From: Marivirga sericea | Lineage (GTDB): Bacteria > Bacteroidota > Bacteroidia > Cytophagales > Cyclobacteriaceae | Direction: 5' to 3' | NCBI RefSeq assembly: GCF_900177665.1 | Contig: NZ_FXAW01000004.1 | Coordinates: 248,001 to 312,000 of the forward strand | DNA length: 64,000 bases | Part shown: piece by piece, positions 28,004 to 37,942 of the stretch | Layout: every line of letters starts with the position of its first letter | Numbering within the stretch: position 1 is the stretch's first letter | Position numbers and translations under genes: made by a program | Notes under the pieces: model-generated | Told to the model about the DNA's origin: nothing | What the model saw: only the letters and a program-made list of their open reading frames with translations | Database searches by the model: none

Positions 28004-28510
28004 ATGAAAAAAATATTTTTATCGATTCTAGTATTTGCAGCGCTGCTTAATTCATGTAGTCAAAAAGAAAGTTCAGAGCAGACTTCCGAGCTTGAAGAAA
28101 AAGAAGAAGTTGAAATTGAAAAAGAGTCCGATTTTTTAGGGGAATCTTTTGAAGTTGAAAATGAAACTCCATTGGATCTTTTGATAAGCGACATGAATTC
28201 AAATGATTCTGTTATGGCTGTAGTAGAAGTAAAAGTGACAGAAGTTTGTCAAGCGAAGGGTTGCTGGATGAAAGTTGATTTACCAAACGGAGAGTCAATG
28301 CGTGTAACTTTCAAAGATTATGGCTTCTTTATGCCTAAAGATTTAGCTGGGAAATCCGTGAAAATGTACGGAACAGCTAAAATTGAAGAGACGGATGTCG
28401 AAACCTTAAAACATTTTGCTGAGGATGGAGGAAAATCTGCAGAAGAAATTGCTCAAATTACTGAACCTAGAATGGATTATAAGTTTGTGGCTTCAGGAGT
28501 AAAATTATGA
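28004..28510 (+). CDS. DUF4920 family lipoprotein
   Basis: A 168-residue lipoprotein: signal peptide with lipobox L-L-N-S-C (Cys18), an acidic low-complexity linker rich in Glu and Lys (about 20-45), then a DUF4920 domain. The domain shows V-C-Q-A-K-G-C-W-M-K, M-R-V-T-F-K-D-Y-G-F-F-M-P, and ends M-D-Y-K-F-V-A-S-G-V. The C-x-x-K-G-C-W-M motif could bind a metal or nucleic-acid-like ligand, but the family is uncharacterised. It ends at a strong bidirectional terminator. Confidence 0.82.
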   Translation: MKKIFLSILVFAALLNSCSQKESSEQTSELEEKEEVEIEKESDFLGESFEVENETPLDLLISDMNSNDSVMAVVEVKVTEVCQAKGCWMKVDLPNGESMRVTFKDYGFFMPKDLAGKSVKMYGTAKIEETDVETLKHFAEDGGKSAEEIAQITEPRMDYKFVASGVKL

Positions 28511-28547
28511 AGCTTTTTGGGTGTTTGAGTAATATTGCATCCTAACT

Positions 28548-28578
28548 AAAGCAGTCAAATTTAAAATTTGACTGCTTT
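28548..28578. terminator. Bidirectional intrinsic terminator
   Basis: AAAGCAGTCAAATTT (28548-28562) pairs with AAATTTGACTGCTTT (28564-28578), a near-perfect 15-bp stem between the DUF4920 gene and the leftward small membrane-protein gene. Confidence 0.82.
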
Positions 28579-28605
28579 ATTAATTCAAAATATAAGTTTT
28601 CAAAT

Positions 28606-28977
28606 TTATCGGTATAACCCCCTACTCTTATCTCTACTAAATAATCTACGAAACCTGAAGCCGCTAAGCGTACTGAAGCCACCTACCAAACCAGCCACTG
28701 TGCCGGAAATTATCACCATATAAATCCCATCACTTAAGCTAAATAACTCTGCAATTTTATTAGACAGCATTCCGCTTGAATCATTGTGAATAATAAAAGC
28801 CTGAATTAACCATAAAAACCCAAGTGCAATAAAGCCACTAAAAAATGTACTTAGATTTTTACCAGCAACTATAGCTCCGGCAAAAAACGCACAAATGGCC
28901 ATTGACCACCAAGGGAAATAAAGCAATGAAAAATGAGCTGCTACTACAATGATTATAGTTCTGATAATAAATTTCAT
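28606..28977 (-). CDS. Small multi-pass membrane protein
   Basis: A 123-residue inner-membrane protein with about four helices (for example residues 4-24, 27-44, 47-65 and 83-102) and a basic tail (R-F-R-R-L-F-S-R-D-K-S-R-G). Its start overlaps the stop of the penicillin acylase gene by four bases, so it is co-translated with it. I do not recognise the family; a role linked to the acylase is only suggested by position. Confidence 0.75.
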   Translation of the reverse strand: MKFIIRTIIIVVAAHFSLLYFPWWSMAICAFFAGAIVAGKNLSTFFSGFIALGFLWLIQAFIIHNDSSGMLSNKIAELFSLSDGIYMVIISGTVAGLVGGFSTLSGFRFRRLFSRDKSRGLYR

Positions 28978-31397
28978 TTTGCTCCGGAAGTTAAAGTTTG
29001 AGTGAAAATTATATTATTTAGGTCGGAAGCATTGGCCTTATTCTCCAATTCATAATATTCTCCCTTGCTCCAGCTATCAATTAAATTATCATAATAGTAA
29101 CTACCTGGGTTTCCAGATTGACCTCCAGGGTAAACTCCGTAAGCCTTAATCGGATCCTCCATTGAAACTATCATTCTCCATGAAGGGCCATGCCTACCTG
29201 AAGTTGCATTTAAAATATGTTTATTTCCGCCAATTTGAATATTGTCTGTGCTAAATGGAGCTAAACGAGCTAAATGCTGAACCCTAGTGTTTTTAAAATT
29301 ACTCCAAGTCAATTCTTTTTCATTAGCTGATTTCCAATTCTCCACTGAATCGACTGCAGATTGAAAACTCATTTGATACAAATCGGTAATACTTTCTTTT
29401 GTATCTGTTTCTTGATGGTCAATGTATGGATCATTGGGATACTCTTTTAGAATTTGAAGAGTGACAGGTAATTCAGGTCTTCTTACTGAATTTTTCAAAC
29501 CGTAGAATTCGTCCCATAAATTTCGGTATAAATCATCCCAAAAAATCTCAAAATAGGCTGGAGCTGCCATATCTTGATCAGCCATGTAATTCCAAGTGGC
29601 CAAGGCATCAAAAGCAGTTTTCTGCTCTTCAGTCATATTATTTCGGTTAAGGCTATCCAGAACACCAGGTAGAATTTCTGAAGCCATTAGCCAATAGTTA
29701 TCATTTTGTAGACGCATCATATCCTCAATCGTGATATTTTCTAAGGTTTCCAATTTGCGATTTAATCTTCTATTCCTATAATGCTCATACCCTCTATCAT
29801 AATGATAATAAGGATAAGTGCTGTCCACTGGGATCTGATTAGCAGAACTTAAATACCCTTGTTCAGGATTCTTCATATAAGCATTATGTGCTCTTGGAAT
29901 AAAACCAGCCCAATCCATATCTGCTCGGGAACCGTCCATAATAAATTTACCTTGTTCTTCCCATCTAAGGGGAAATTTACCATTGATCCATAAGGCTATA
30001 TCACCATGAACATCTGCATAAGCAAAATTCTGGGCAGGACAATCATAATGCGTTAATGCTTTCTCATAGTCATCATAATCATTGGCTCTATTAAGTAAAT
30101 GGAAGGTCATTTGTTCATTAGATGGATCGTGAGCTGTCCATCTCAGTGCAAAATTAGTTTTACTATTGCCTGGCCTGAAGCTTTCATCATACACAATAGG
30201 CCCATGATGCGTGTAATATATCGTATCATGGAAATTTTCATCTCCGCGAATTTTAAATTCTTGAATCACTTTTTGCGTCTTGAGCCATTTTCCATTGTAC
30301 CTATACTCTTTTTTCTCAGCATTTTTGAAATCGATATGATACCAGTCTCTGACATCTCTAGTAGCATTGGTTACACCCCATGACACCTTATCATTAAAAC
30401 CGATAATTACCCCCAATGCTCCTGGTAGAGTAGACCCAAATACATTGACAGAAGGAGAATTTAAATGCATAACGTACCAAATGGATGGTAGATTTAAACT
30501 TAGATGCGGATCATTGGCCAAAATTGGTTTTCCCGAAGCAGTTTTACTTCCGTGAACTGTCCAGTTGTTACTGCCATTTTGAGGGTCAGGCTCAGTCGCC
30601 TTATCGTCAGGAAATACAAGTGGGAAGGAAACAGAATCTGGTCGTTCCACGGTTTGAGGTTCAAAATCCCATTCTTTGGCTTTGGGAATGACAGGGTCAA
30701 AGTCATCGTAGCTGTCAGGAAATAAGAAATCAAACCTTTCTTTACCTAACATTTTTAATAATTGCGTATTCTCTGCATCACTGTCACCACCCGACAAATC
30801 GTTTGCCATATATTTTAATAGTAGCCCAGATTTTAAATTACTCCATTTTTCAGGTTTATAGTCGAGTAATTTATATTCAATAGGTAGGTCTTTATAGTCT
30901 AATGATGCAATATATTGATTTATACCTTCGGTGTAAGCATCTAGTATTGGGCCAATAGTTGGGTCTTCAGCCATTAGCTTCTCTGCTTTTTCAGCTCCAT
31001 ACAACAGGCCATTTCTCCGCTGGTAGCGGTCAAAATCCAAAGCATCTTTCCCTATGATTTCAGAAACTCTTCCTGCTGAGGCGTGCGTTTGAAACTCCAT
31101 TTGCCATAGTCGATTTTGGGCTGTAATGTAGCCTTGTGCCATATACAGATCGTGGTCATTATTGGCATATACATGCGGTACTAAAATGGAATCATAGTAA
31201 ACTTTAACAACTTCATTTAAACCAGCTATCGCAGGTTTTTCTTCAAAGGGAATAGTTTGATTTTCTGAATTGGCCCAAAAACCATTGTAAGGATCTAAAA
31301 ATTTTCCTAGAGGGGGCACCTGTCCCCATTTATTATTTAAGCCCACAACCAGAGCCAATGCAATAAGAAAGGGGAAAATAAATTTTATAAAATTCAT
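28974..31397 (-). CDS. Penicillin acylase family (Ntn-hydrolase) protein
   Basis: An 807-residue exported hydrolase. Residues 1-20 form a signal anchor or signal peptide. The precursor should cut itself before Ser276 in N-G-S-N-N-W-T, giving an alpha chain and a beta chain whose N-terminal Ser is the nucleophile. G-S-N-N-W followed by L-A-N-D-P-H-L is the classical family signature. Relatives cleave amide bonds in penicillins, acyl-homoserine lactones or other N-acyl compounds in the periplasm; which is unclear here. It is the first gene of a two-gene leftward operon. Confidence 0.93.
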   Translation of the reverse strand: MNFIKFIFPFLIALALVVGLNNKWGQVPPLGKFLDPYNGFWANSENQTIPFEEKPAIAGLNEVVKVYYDSILVPHVYANNDHDLYMAQGYITAQNRLWQMEFQTHASAGRVSEIIGKDALDFDRYQRRNGLLYGAEKAEKLMAEDPTIGPILDAYTEGINQYIASLDYKDLPIEYKLLDYKPEKWSNLKSGLLLKYMANDLSGGDSDAENTQLLKMLGKERFDFLFPDSYDDFDPVIPKAKEWDFEPQTVERPDSVSFPLVFPDDKATEPDPQNGSNNWTVHGSKTASGKPILANDPHLSLNLPSIWYVMHLNSPSVNVFGSTLPGALGVIIGFNDKVSWGVTNATRDVRDWYHIDFKNAEKKEYRYNGKWLKTQKVIQEFKIRGDENFHDTIYYTHHGPIVYDESFRPGNSKTNFALRWTAHDPSNEQMTFHLLNRANDYDDYEKALTHYDCPAQNFAYADVHGDIALWINGKFPLRWEEQGKFIMDGSRADMDWAGFIPRAHNAYMKNPEQGYLSSANQIPVDSTYPYYHYDRGYEHYRNRRLNRKLETLENITIEDMMRLQNDNYWLMASEILPGVLDSLNRNNMTEEQKTAFDALATWNYMADQDMAAPAYFEIFWDDLYRNLWDEFYGLKNSVRRPELPVTLQILKEYPNDPYIDHQETDTKESITDLYQMSFQSAVDSVENWKSANEKELTWSNFKNTRVQHLARLAPFSTDNIQIGGNKHILNATSGRHGPSWRMIVSMEDPIKAYGVYPGGQSGNPGSYYYDNLIDSWSKGEYYELENKANASDLNNIIFTQTLTSGAK

Positions 31398-31957
31398 AAG
31401 GTTAGAAGCATTAAATCATCGCCTAATGTATAAAAAATTGGATTATTAATATAACAGATAGCCATAAATCTTTCTTCCAAAAATCAAAACGTATGTCGCC
31501 ACATCTATTCTTACAAATAAAGTCAATTTTTTCACAGAAAATGAACATTAGGTTAGTGTTTAGCCAGCTTCTCTGATTCCAAAAAAGCTATCCCATTCTA
31601 TATTCAATATCATAAATAGATTTATAGTTAATCCTCATACCCACTCGTTAAATACATTACCAACTTCCTTAGTTGAGCCTTGCTACTTCAGCCATATCTA
31701 AAATATAATTATCTTACTCATCTCATCTTTATTCCATTTTCAAAACTCACTTACAGGTGTAAAAATCGTTCAGGTCCACAGTAGGTTGGTACAGTTCCAG
31801 GTGGAATAAATTTCAATTCAACCACATGCATAAAGAAATTACAAGGAGTTAAAAAGTACTATGAGTTCAATTAACATTATGCACTATTTTAGTTAGACAA
31901 TATATCGCTGCTCTTAACTCCTTTTTTCTTTATCGATATTTTTTTACTTTTAACTCC
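31398..31957. other. 560-base divergent intergenic region with repeated TTAACTCC
   Basis: No gene is supported between the divergent acylase and comEC genes. GGAGTTAAAA at 31845-31854 is the exact reverse complement of TTTTAACTCC at 31948-31957, which directly touches the comEC start codon; a third TTAACTCC lies at 31914-31921. No clear TAnnTTTG element was found for either gene. Confidence 0.5.
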
Positions 31958-34075
31958 ATGCATCAAGCCTGGAACCGATACGCCTTTATTCGTTTTGTGC
32001 TCTTTATGGCACTTGGCATAGTCACTGGTACATTCCTTCCTGATATCTACGAATTTATATTCTTTTTATTTTCGGTGATTTCTGTTCTATATTTAACTGC
32101 CCAATTTTTTAGAGGCTACCAATTTCCTGCTTTTCAATCTATTTCATTTGCTGTTTTAGCATTCCTGATTTGTTTTTCATTTGGTTATCTCAACGCCTAT
32201 TGGCAATCCGAAAAGCATGATCAAACTCATTTGCTCCATGCAAATGTTGGGGAAATAGAAGCTTTTGAGGCCATTTTGGTAAATGCAGGAAAAAACACCG
32301 AAAAGACGCACGGATTTAAAGTAGAAGTGCAACGAGTTTTAATAAATGAAAAATGGCAAAATTACAGTGGTAATGCCATGATTTACTTTCAAAAAGACAG
32401 TCTCTCAAAGAGGTTAGAATATGGAAATCAATTATTAATAAAATCGAGCTTGAACGAATTAGCACCTCCCAAAAACCCTTTGGAATTTAATTATAAGCGT
32501 TTTTTAGGTTTTGACCAAATCTATCATCAACAATATGTTAGAAGTGGAAAATGGAGAAAATTAGCCGAAAGTAAAGGCGGTTTCATTATGGCTTCCTCCA
32601 TCAAAACTGGGCAATATTTGGAGGCTATTATGAATGAGCATATCAAAGATGAGCGCTCATTGGCCATAGCCAAAGCGTTAACTCTAGGGATCAAAGATGA
32701 ACTCGACAATGAGTTACGAAGTGCTTATGCAAGTGCAGGTGCTATGCATGTATTGGCAGTAAGCGGATTACATGTTGGGATCATTTTTCTCATTATTTCG
32801 ACCATTCTCAGTAGATGGAGAAACCATAAAAAAGGGAGAGTCTTTTTTGCGATCATTAATATTTCAGTGCTGTGGGCTTATGCTTTTATTACGGGTTTAT
32901 CTCCTTCGGTGCAAAGAGCAGCCATGATGTTCAGTTTTATCATTTTAGCTCAAGCCATGCGTAGGCGAACCAATATTTATAATACTTTGGCAGCCTCTGC
33001 TTTTGTATTGTTGAGTATAAACCCCTTTTTATTGTTTTCAGTTGGCTTTCAGTTGTCTTATTTAGCAGTTTTGGGGATAGTCTTTTTTCAGCCAAAACTC
33101 TATGGACTATTACAATTCAAATTTACTTTTTTGGATAAAATTTGGGCTATTACCTGTGTTTCAATTGCAGCTCAATTGGCAACTGCTCCTTTAGGCTTAC
33201 TTTACTTTCATCAATTCCCTACTTATTTCTTCCTATCCAATTTAGTGGTCATCCCCGCAGCATTTGTAATTCTTAACAGTAGTCTAATTTTACTAATTAG
33301 TTCATTTTGGGAATGGGCAGCTGAGTGGATAGGTTACCTTATTGATCACTTTATTCAAGTAATTAATTTCTTGGTTTTTAGTCTGGATTATTTACCTAAT
33401 AGCACTATTGATGGGGTTTTTATAAATACCTTAGAAAGCTGGCTGATTTATCTGGCTGTATTCTTTGTTGCACTATTCATTGCAGAAAAAAAATTGAATT
33501 ACTTCAAATTAACTGTTTTAAGCTTGTTTTTGATGAGTATCAGTATTTGCTGGAGGCAATATCAAAACTTTCAAGAAAAGCAATTGATAGTCTATGATAC
33601 AGGTCAACATCATGCTTTGGCAATCAGAAATGGGTTCTCTCAATACCTACAAGTAGAAGAAGGATTAGCTCAAGATAAAAACAAACTTCGATTTCATGTG
33701 TACCCCAGTCAATTAGAGGCAGGGATAGCCGATTTTCACCCTGATCGTTTCGAACCTAAAAACCAACAAGAGTTGTTCAAAGATTTCAAAGGACTCAAAT
33801 TCTCTGTTTGGAATAATAAGAGAATTATCCACTTGCATAAGGAAATAGATGAAGATTTGATCTTTGAGCATCCCTTGGAGGTAGATTTAATAATCATAAG
33901 TAATAATGCTTTAAGGAAGCCTTCCAAACTTCATGATTATTTCAATGCCCAAAAAATTGTTCTAGATGCTTCCAATTCTTACTATAACATTCAAAACTTT
34001 AAAGCTAAATTTGAGGAGGAAAATTTAGATTATTACATAGTGCCGGAAAAAGGTGCTTTTGAATGGAAATTATAA
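31958..34075 (+). CDS. comEC: ComEC/Rec2-type DNA uptake channel protein
   Basis: A 705-residue polytopic protein that carries single-stranded DNA across the inner membrane in natural transformation. Helices occupy about 10-75; a soluble DUF4131/OB-like domain follows (about 80-215); the competence domain is at 235-500 with the hallmark V-L-A-V-S-G-L-H-V-G-I-I. The C-terminal part (510-705) is short and soluble and does not show the H-x-H-x-D-H metallo-beta-lactamase motif found in longer ComEC forms, as is usual for Bacteroidota. The enoyl-CoA hydratase gene begins three bases after the stop. Confidence 0.92.
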   Translation: MHQAWNRYAFIRFVLFMALGIVTGTFLPDIYEFIFFLFSVISVLYLTAQFFRGYQFPAFQSISFAVLAFLICFSFGYLNAYWQSEKHDQTHLLHANVGEIEAFEAILVNAGKNTEKTHGFKVEVQRVLINEKWQNYSGNAMIYFQKDSLSKRLEYGNQLLIKSSLNELAPPKNPLEFNYKRFLGFDQIYHQQYVRSGKWRKLAESKGGFIMASSIKTGQYLEAIMNEHIKDERSLAIAKALTLGIKDELDNELRSAYASAGAMHVLAVSGLHVGIIFLIISTILSRWRNHKKGRVFFAIINISVLWAYAFITGLSPSVQRAAMMFSFIILAQAMRRRTNIYNTLAASAFVLLSINPFLLFSVGFQLSYLAVLGIVFFQPKLYGLLQFKFTFLDKIWAITCVSIAAQLATAPLGLLYFHQFPTYFFLSNLVVIPAAFVILNSSLILLISSFWEWAAEWIGYLIDHFIQVINFLVFSLDYLPNSTIDGVFINTLESWLIYLAVFFVALFIAEKKLNYFKLTVLSLFLMSISICWRQYQNFQEKQLIVYDTGQHHALAIRNGFSQYLQVEEGLAQDKNKLRFHVYPSQLEAGIADFHPDRFEPKNQQELFKDFKGLKFSVWNNKRIIHLHKEIDEDLIFEHPLEVDLIIISNNALRKPSKLHDYFNAQKIVLDASNSYYNIQNFKAKFEEENLDYYIVPEKGAFEWKL

Positions 34076-34078
34076 ACT

Positions 34079-34852
34079 ATGGAATTAACGAAAATTGAAA
34101 TTAAAGACAGAATTGGGTATATTACTTTAAACCGACCTGAAAAAAGAAATGCCTTAAGCTACGAATTTGTGGGTGAGCTGAAAGAAGCTTTCGCTCAATT
34201 GAAAAAAGATGATAGTGCAAAGGTAATTGTCTTGAGAGCGGAGGGAAAAGCTTTCTGTGCGGGTGCTGATTTGGCTTATATACAAGGTTTGCAAGGCAAT
34301 ACTTATGAAGAAAATCTAGAAGATTCCAACCACTTGAAGGAGCTTTTCTTTGAAATTTATACTTATCCTAAAGTGGTGATAGCCGAAATTCAAGGTCATG
34401 CTTTGGCTGGGGGTTGCGGGTTAGCCACTGTATGTGATTTCTCCTATACTGTCCCCCATGCTAAATTTGGTTATACAGAAGTGAAAATAGGCTTTATTCC
34501 AGCTATTGTAAAAGTGTTCTTATTAAGGAAAATTGGGGAAGGAAAATCCAAAGAATTACTTCTATCCGGAAAATTATACGAAGCCACTGACGCTCAAAAG
34601 ATGGGGTTGGTCAATGAAGTGGTAGAAGCCGAAAAACTATCAGAAACTGTTTACGAATTTGCTCAGCAATTGATCCACAATAATTCAGGACAGTCCATGG
34701 CGTTCACCAAGCAAATGATAGCTGAAGTCCAGGAAAAGGGATTGGAAGAAGGATTGCAATATGCAGCTGAACAGAATGCAAAAGCACGTGCTTCAGAAGA
34801 TTGTAAAAAAGGAATTGCAGCCTTTTTAAATAAGGAAACGCCTAGTTGGTAA
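34079..34852 (+). CDS. Enoyl-CoA hydratase/isomerase family protein
   Basis: A 257-residue crotonase-fold enzyme. The oxyanion-hole regions are visible in A-F-C-A-G-A-D-L and G-H-A-L-A-G-G-C-G-L. The usual first catalytic Glu region reads V-C-D-F-S-Y, and E-V-K-I-G-F-I-P-A carries the second acidic position, so the glutamate pair is not fully obvious. Relatives act in beta-oxidation or leucine breakdown (methylglutaconyl-CoA hydratase). It is tightly coupled to comEC, and the terminator stem begins inside its last codons. Confidence 0.88.
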   Translation: MELTKIEIKDRIGYITLNRPEKRNALSYEFVGELKEAFAQLKKDDSAKVIVLRAEGKAFCAGADLAYIQGLQGNTYEENLEDSNHLKELFFEIYTYPKVVIAEIQGHALAGGCGLATVCDFSYTVPHAKFGYTEVKIGFIPAIVKVFLLRKIGEGKSKELLLSGKLYEATDAQKMGLVNEVVEAEKLSETVYEFAQQLIHNNSGQSMAFTKQMIAEVQEKGLEEGLQYAAEQNAKARASEDCKKGIAAFLNKETPSW

Positions 34853-34862
34853 CAGGCGTTTT
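34836..34862 (+). terminator. Intrinsic terminator overlapping the hydratase stop
   Basis: AAACGCCT (34836-34843) pairs with AGGCGTTT (34854-34861), with the TAA stop inside the loop, followed by a short T tract. Confidence 0.7.
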
Positions 34863-34882
34863 ATAGCCTTAGTATTCTAAAT

Positions 34883-35476
34883 TTATAATCCTAATGTAAA
34901 ACCAACTTGGTTAGGGCTTAAATGTACATGTGATAAAAAATCAGAAATCTGAGTGCTTTGCTTACTGTGGACAGTATGTAAAATAATATCAAATACGAAA
35001 AGAAAACTACCTTGTAAAATTACAGACTTGCCATAACCTTTCAACCGTTCCGGCCTTCTGGTCGTATTTTTGGCTCTTTCCATCAAATAAAAACCTCCAG
35101 CAATATAGGCCAGATCAAGGCCTGCATTGAAAAGTAATGTCTTTTGGAAACTTACTTGATCATCTAGTAATGCAGAGGCGTTTTCAGGCATTTCACCAGT
35201 TGCAGTGAAATAATATCCTGCTCCCGCAATGCCTAAATTCACAACATTCCAAATCAAATTCATTTCATGAAAATAGGCTGTTTGTCCAGTAGTTTGGCTT
35301 CTTCCGATTGCACCCGTTATCATATTTCCTACTGCCCAAGTGCCGAGAATAGCCATTCCAGTTTTCCTTATCTTTACATCCTTTTGGTGAGATTCTGTAA
35401 CAGAAATACGCTGCGCAAGGGCATCGAAACTCATAAGAGTAAAAGTTAATAGGAGTGTAATAATATGCTTCTTCAT
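34883..35476 (-). CDS. Exported multi-pass membrane protein (DUF6992-like)
   Basis: A 197-residue protein with a signal peptide (residues 1-21, ending D-A-L-A-Q) and about four later hydrophobic segments (M-A-I-L-G-T-W-A-V-G-N-M-I-T-G-A-I, W-N-V-V-N-L-G-I-A-G-A-G-Y-Y, L-D-L-A-Y-I-A-G-G-F-Y-L-M, L-Q-G-S-F-L-F-V-F-D-I-I-L). The pattern resembles a Bacteroidota-only family I recall as DUF6992; the assignment is tentative. Function unknown. It is separated by about 90 bases from the LysE gene upstream. Confidence 0.7.
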   Translation of the reverse strand: MKKHIITLLLTFTLMSFDALAQRISVTESHQKDVKIRKTGMAILGTWAVGNMITGAIGRSQTTGQTAYFHEMNLIWNVVNLGIAGAGYYFTATGEMPENASALLDDQVSFQKTLLFNAGLDLAYIAGGFYLMERAKNTTRRPERLKGYGKSVILQGSFLFVFDIILHTVHSKQSTQISDFLSHVHLSPNQVGFTLGL

Positions 35477-35566
35477 AATGATTTCAATTACTCTGTTTTC
35501 CAGTTATTTTAGCTGCACTAATACTTCTACAACTAAGCTATTGATTAAGCGGTAGAGTATTGATTT

Positions 35567-36193
35567 TTAGTTGTAATGTTCAATAGCATGATAAAATAAC
35601 CTAAATGAAAATAGTATAAGCGCTATACCTACTACTTTGTTCATTATATTCAATCGTTTGGGAGTTACCCATGCTCTTAGTCTATGTGATAAAGCTACTT
35701 TTGAAAAGTCTGTAATGATTAATGTCCCAATGATACTTGAGAAAAAAATGACGACCTCATTCTCATCATATTCATAACTCTTAGTAACCAAAGTCATCAC
35801 TCCCAACCAATATAATAAGACAAAGGGATTAATTCCATTTAAAATAAATCCCTTGAAAAATTGCTTGAAAAAATTTGACTTTTGTGTATTAACTTTTTGC
35901 TCTTCTAGCTTGACGCTCTTTTTTCTTAGACTTATAATTCCAGTAATCAATATAATCAGGCCGCCTACAGCTCCCATCCAAACTGAGACAATGTCATTAT
36001 TCTCAAAAAGCCTGACGCTAAAATACATTAAGAAAATATAAGCCGTATCTGCAACAGCAATACCTAGAGCCATATAAATCCCGGCTTTAAAACCTTTGAT
36101 GATACTATTTTGAATGAGTGCAAAAAAAACAGGCCCCAACATAACGGCCAATAGTAAACCAAACAATACACCATTGGTAACAACTGCAATCAT
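35567..36193 (-). CDS. LysE-family exporter
   Basis: A 208-residue inner-membrane protein with about six helices. The start (L-F-G-L-L-L-A-V-M-L-G-P-V-F-F-A-L-I-Q-N-S-I-I-K-G-F-K-A-G) carries the G-P-V-F-x-x-x-x-x-x-S-x-x-x-G-x-x-x-G pattern of LysE/RhtB amino-acid exporters, and N-G-I-N-P-F-V-L-L-Y-W is the second family signature. It likely exports an amino acid or similar solute. It follows the GH3-like gene by three bases and is in the same operon. Confidence 0.88.
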   Translation of the reverse strand: MIAVVTNGVLFGLLLAVMLGPVFFALIQNSIIKGFKAGIYMALGIAVADTAYIFLMYFSVRLFENNDIVSVWMGAVGGLIILITGIISLRKKSVKLEEQKVNTQKSNFFKQFFKGFILNGINPFVLLYWLGVMTLVTKSYEYDENEVVIFFSSIIGTLIITDFSKVALSHRLRAWVTPKRLNIMNKVVGIALILFSFRLFYHAIEHYN

Positions 36194-36196
36194 ACG

Positions 36197-37753
36197 CTAT
36201 TTAATATCTTTTTCAACCAAGTAATCTAACCAGGCCTTTTGTTTATCACCTTTCAAAACACGGGGGAATTTATTTTGGCCACCTACTTTGCCTATTTGCT
36301 CCATAAATTGGATAAAAGCTTTGTTAGGCAGAACCTTTACAGTTATATCCTTTAATGCTGCAATTCTCTCCACTCTATAATCGTCATTTAAGTCCTTTAA
36401 GCGAGCATCCAATTTATCCTTTAGTACAGTCTCATCAACTTCAGACTTATCAGTTCCCACATACCATTCATGACCAAATAAGGAACCATGTTTGACACCT
36501 AAAACTGTAAATTCCTTTAAATCAAAGCCCATTTCATTAGCAACATCGGATAATGCATGATTCATATTATCTACTGAAAGGTGCTCTCCACAAAGACTTA
36601 AAAAATGTTTCGTTCTGCCAGTAATTACGATTTCTGAGTCTGCTTTGGACACAAATTTAATTGTATCTCCAATCAAATAGCGCCAGGCACCGGAGCAGGT
36701 GGAAATTAACAAGGCATACTCAACATTTTCTTCTACTTCATCAATCATAAGAGTTCGAGGATTTTTCAACATATTACCCTCCTCATCAAAATTATCTTCA
36801 GTGAAAGGAATAAATTCATAAAAAATCCCATTATTTAGTACCAGCCGCATGCTATCAACTCCCTGATTAGCTTGAAATGCTATAAATCCTTCGGAAGCTA
36901 AATAAGTCTCAATATAATTGATATCTCGACCTAACAATTTTTGAAATCCTTTCTTATAGGGCTCAAACGCTACCCCTCCATGCACATAAATCTCAAAATT
37001 AGGCCAAATCTCATGGATATTCTCTAGCTTGTAATGCTTTATGATTTTTTCAATCAAAATAGTAATCCAAGCAGGCACTCCTGCAATAATGGTGATATTC
37101 CAATCTTTTGCTTTGAGTGTCATTTGCTCAAGCTTATCTTCCCAATCCTTCTTTCTTGAAATAGCTTTACCGGGCTTATAGAATCGTTGAAACCAAAAGG
37201 GTATTCTGGAAGTTGTTATTCCACTTAAATCACCTTCAGCATAATTACCATTATCTTGTAAATCTGTACTTCCACCTACCATTAATGTTCCTCCTTCAAA
37301 AACTGAAGAGGGTAAGCCTTCGTATCGGGAGAGTGATAATATCTGACGCACACTAGTCTTCTGAATAGCCTTGACCATTTCCAAAGAAACTGGAATATGC
37401 TTAGACGAGGCACCTGAAGTACCCGAGCTTAGCGCAAAATATTTGATCGCTCCGTGCCAGGTTACATCTTTCTCACCATCAAGACATTTATGCCACCAAT
37501 CCTGATACATTTTATTATAGTCGTGAACAGGCACCTGTGTTTTAAAATCTTCGTAAAACCGCTTATTGTCCTGTTTTTTTAAAGATTGCAAAATCTCTGA
37601 AAATCTATATGCTTTACCAAACTGCGTATTACGGGATCCAATGATTAATTTACGAAATTCTGTTTTCTGTAATTCAAAAGGAGGGGTATAATCCTGATCT
37701 AAACTCTCTCGAATCCGTATCCCTTGTTTAATAAGATTACCTAAAAGTGTCAT
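36197..37753 (-). CDS. GH3 auxin-responsive-promoter-family protein (acyl-adenylate type)
   Basis: A 518-residue cytosolic protein of the GH3 branch of the ANL adenylating superfamily. F-A-L-S-S-G-T-S-G-A-S-S-K-H-I-P is the ATP phosphate loop; Y-L-A-S-E-G-F-I and Y-R-V-E-R are further expected motifs. Plant relatives join amino acids to jasmonate or auxin; bacterial members have unknown acyl and amine substrates. Being in one operon with a LysE exporter fits synthesis then export of an amino-acid conjugate, which is inference. Confidence 0.9.
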   Translation of the reverse strand: MTLLGNLIKQGIRIRESLDQDYTPPFELQKTEFRKLIIGSRNTQFGKAYRFSEILQSLKKQDNKRFYEDFKTQVPVHDYNKMYQDWWHKCLDGEKDVTWHGAIKYFALSSGTSGASSKHIPVSLEMVKAIQKTSVRQILSLSRYEGLPSSVFEGGTLMVGGSTDLQDNGNYAEGDLSGITTSRIPFWFQRFYKPGKAISRKKDWEDKLEQMTLKAKDWNITIIAGVPAWITILIEKIIKHYKLENIHEIWPNFEIYVHGGVAFEPYKKGFQKLLGRDINYIETYLASEGFIAFQANQGVDSMRLVLNNGIFYEFIPFTEDNFDEEGNMLKNPRTLMIDEVEENVEYALLISTCSGAWRYLIGDTIKFVSKADSEIVITGRTKHFLSLCGEHLSVDNMNHALSDVANEMGFDLKEFTVLGVKHGSLFGHEWYVGTDKSEVDETVLKDKLDARLKDLNDDYRVERIAALKDITVKVLPNKAFIQFMEQIGKVGGQNKFPRVLKGDKQKAWLDYLVEKDIK

Positions 37754-37942
37754 GTATTTTATGGTTGATAATCAAAAGTTGAAAATTTAATCAAAGTAAA
37801 AACATAAACTTTTACCTTTGAAATTAATTATTAGAAAGTAGTCCAATAGACAAATATATAACATTCAAAATATATAAAAATAACTTTAACATAAAGTCAC
37901 GAACAATTTATTTTATTGATTTAACATCGTAAACCAGTTTTA

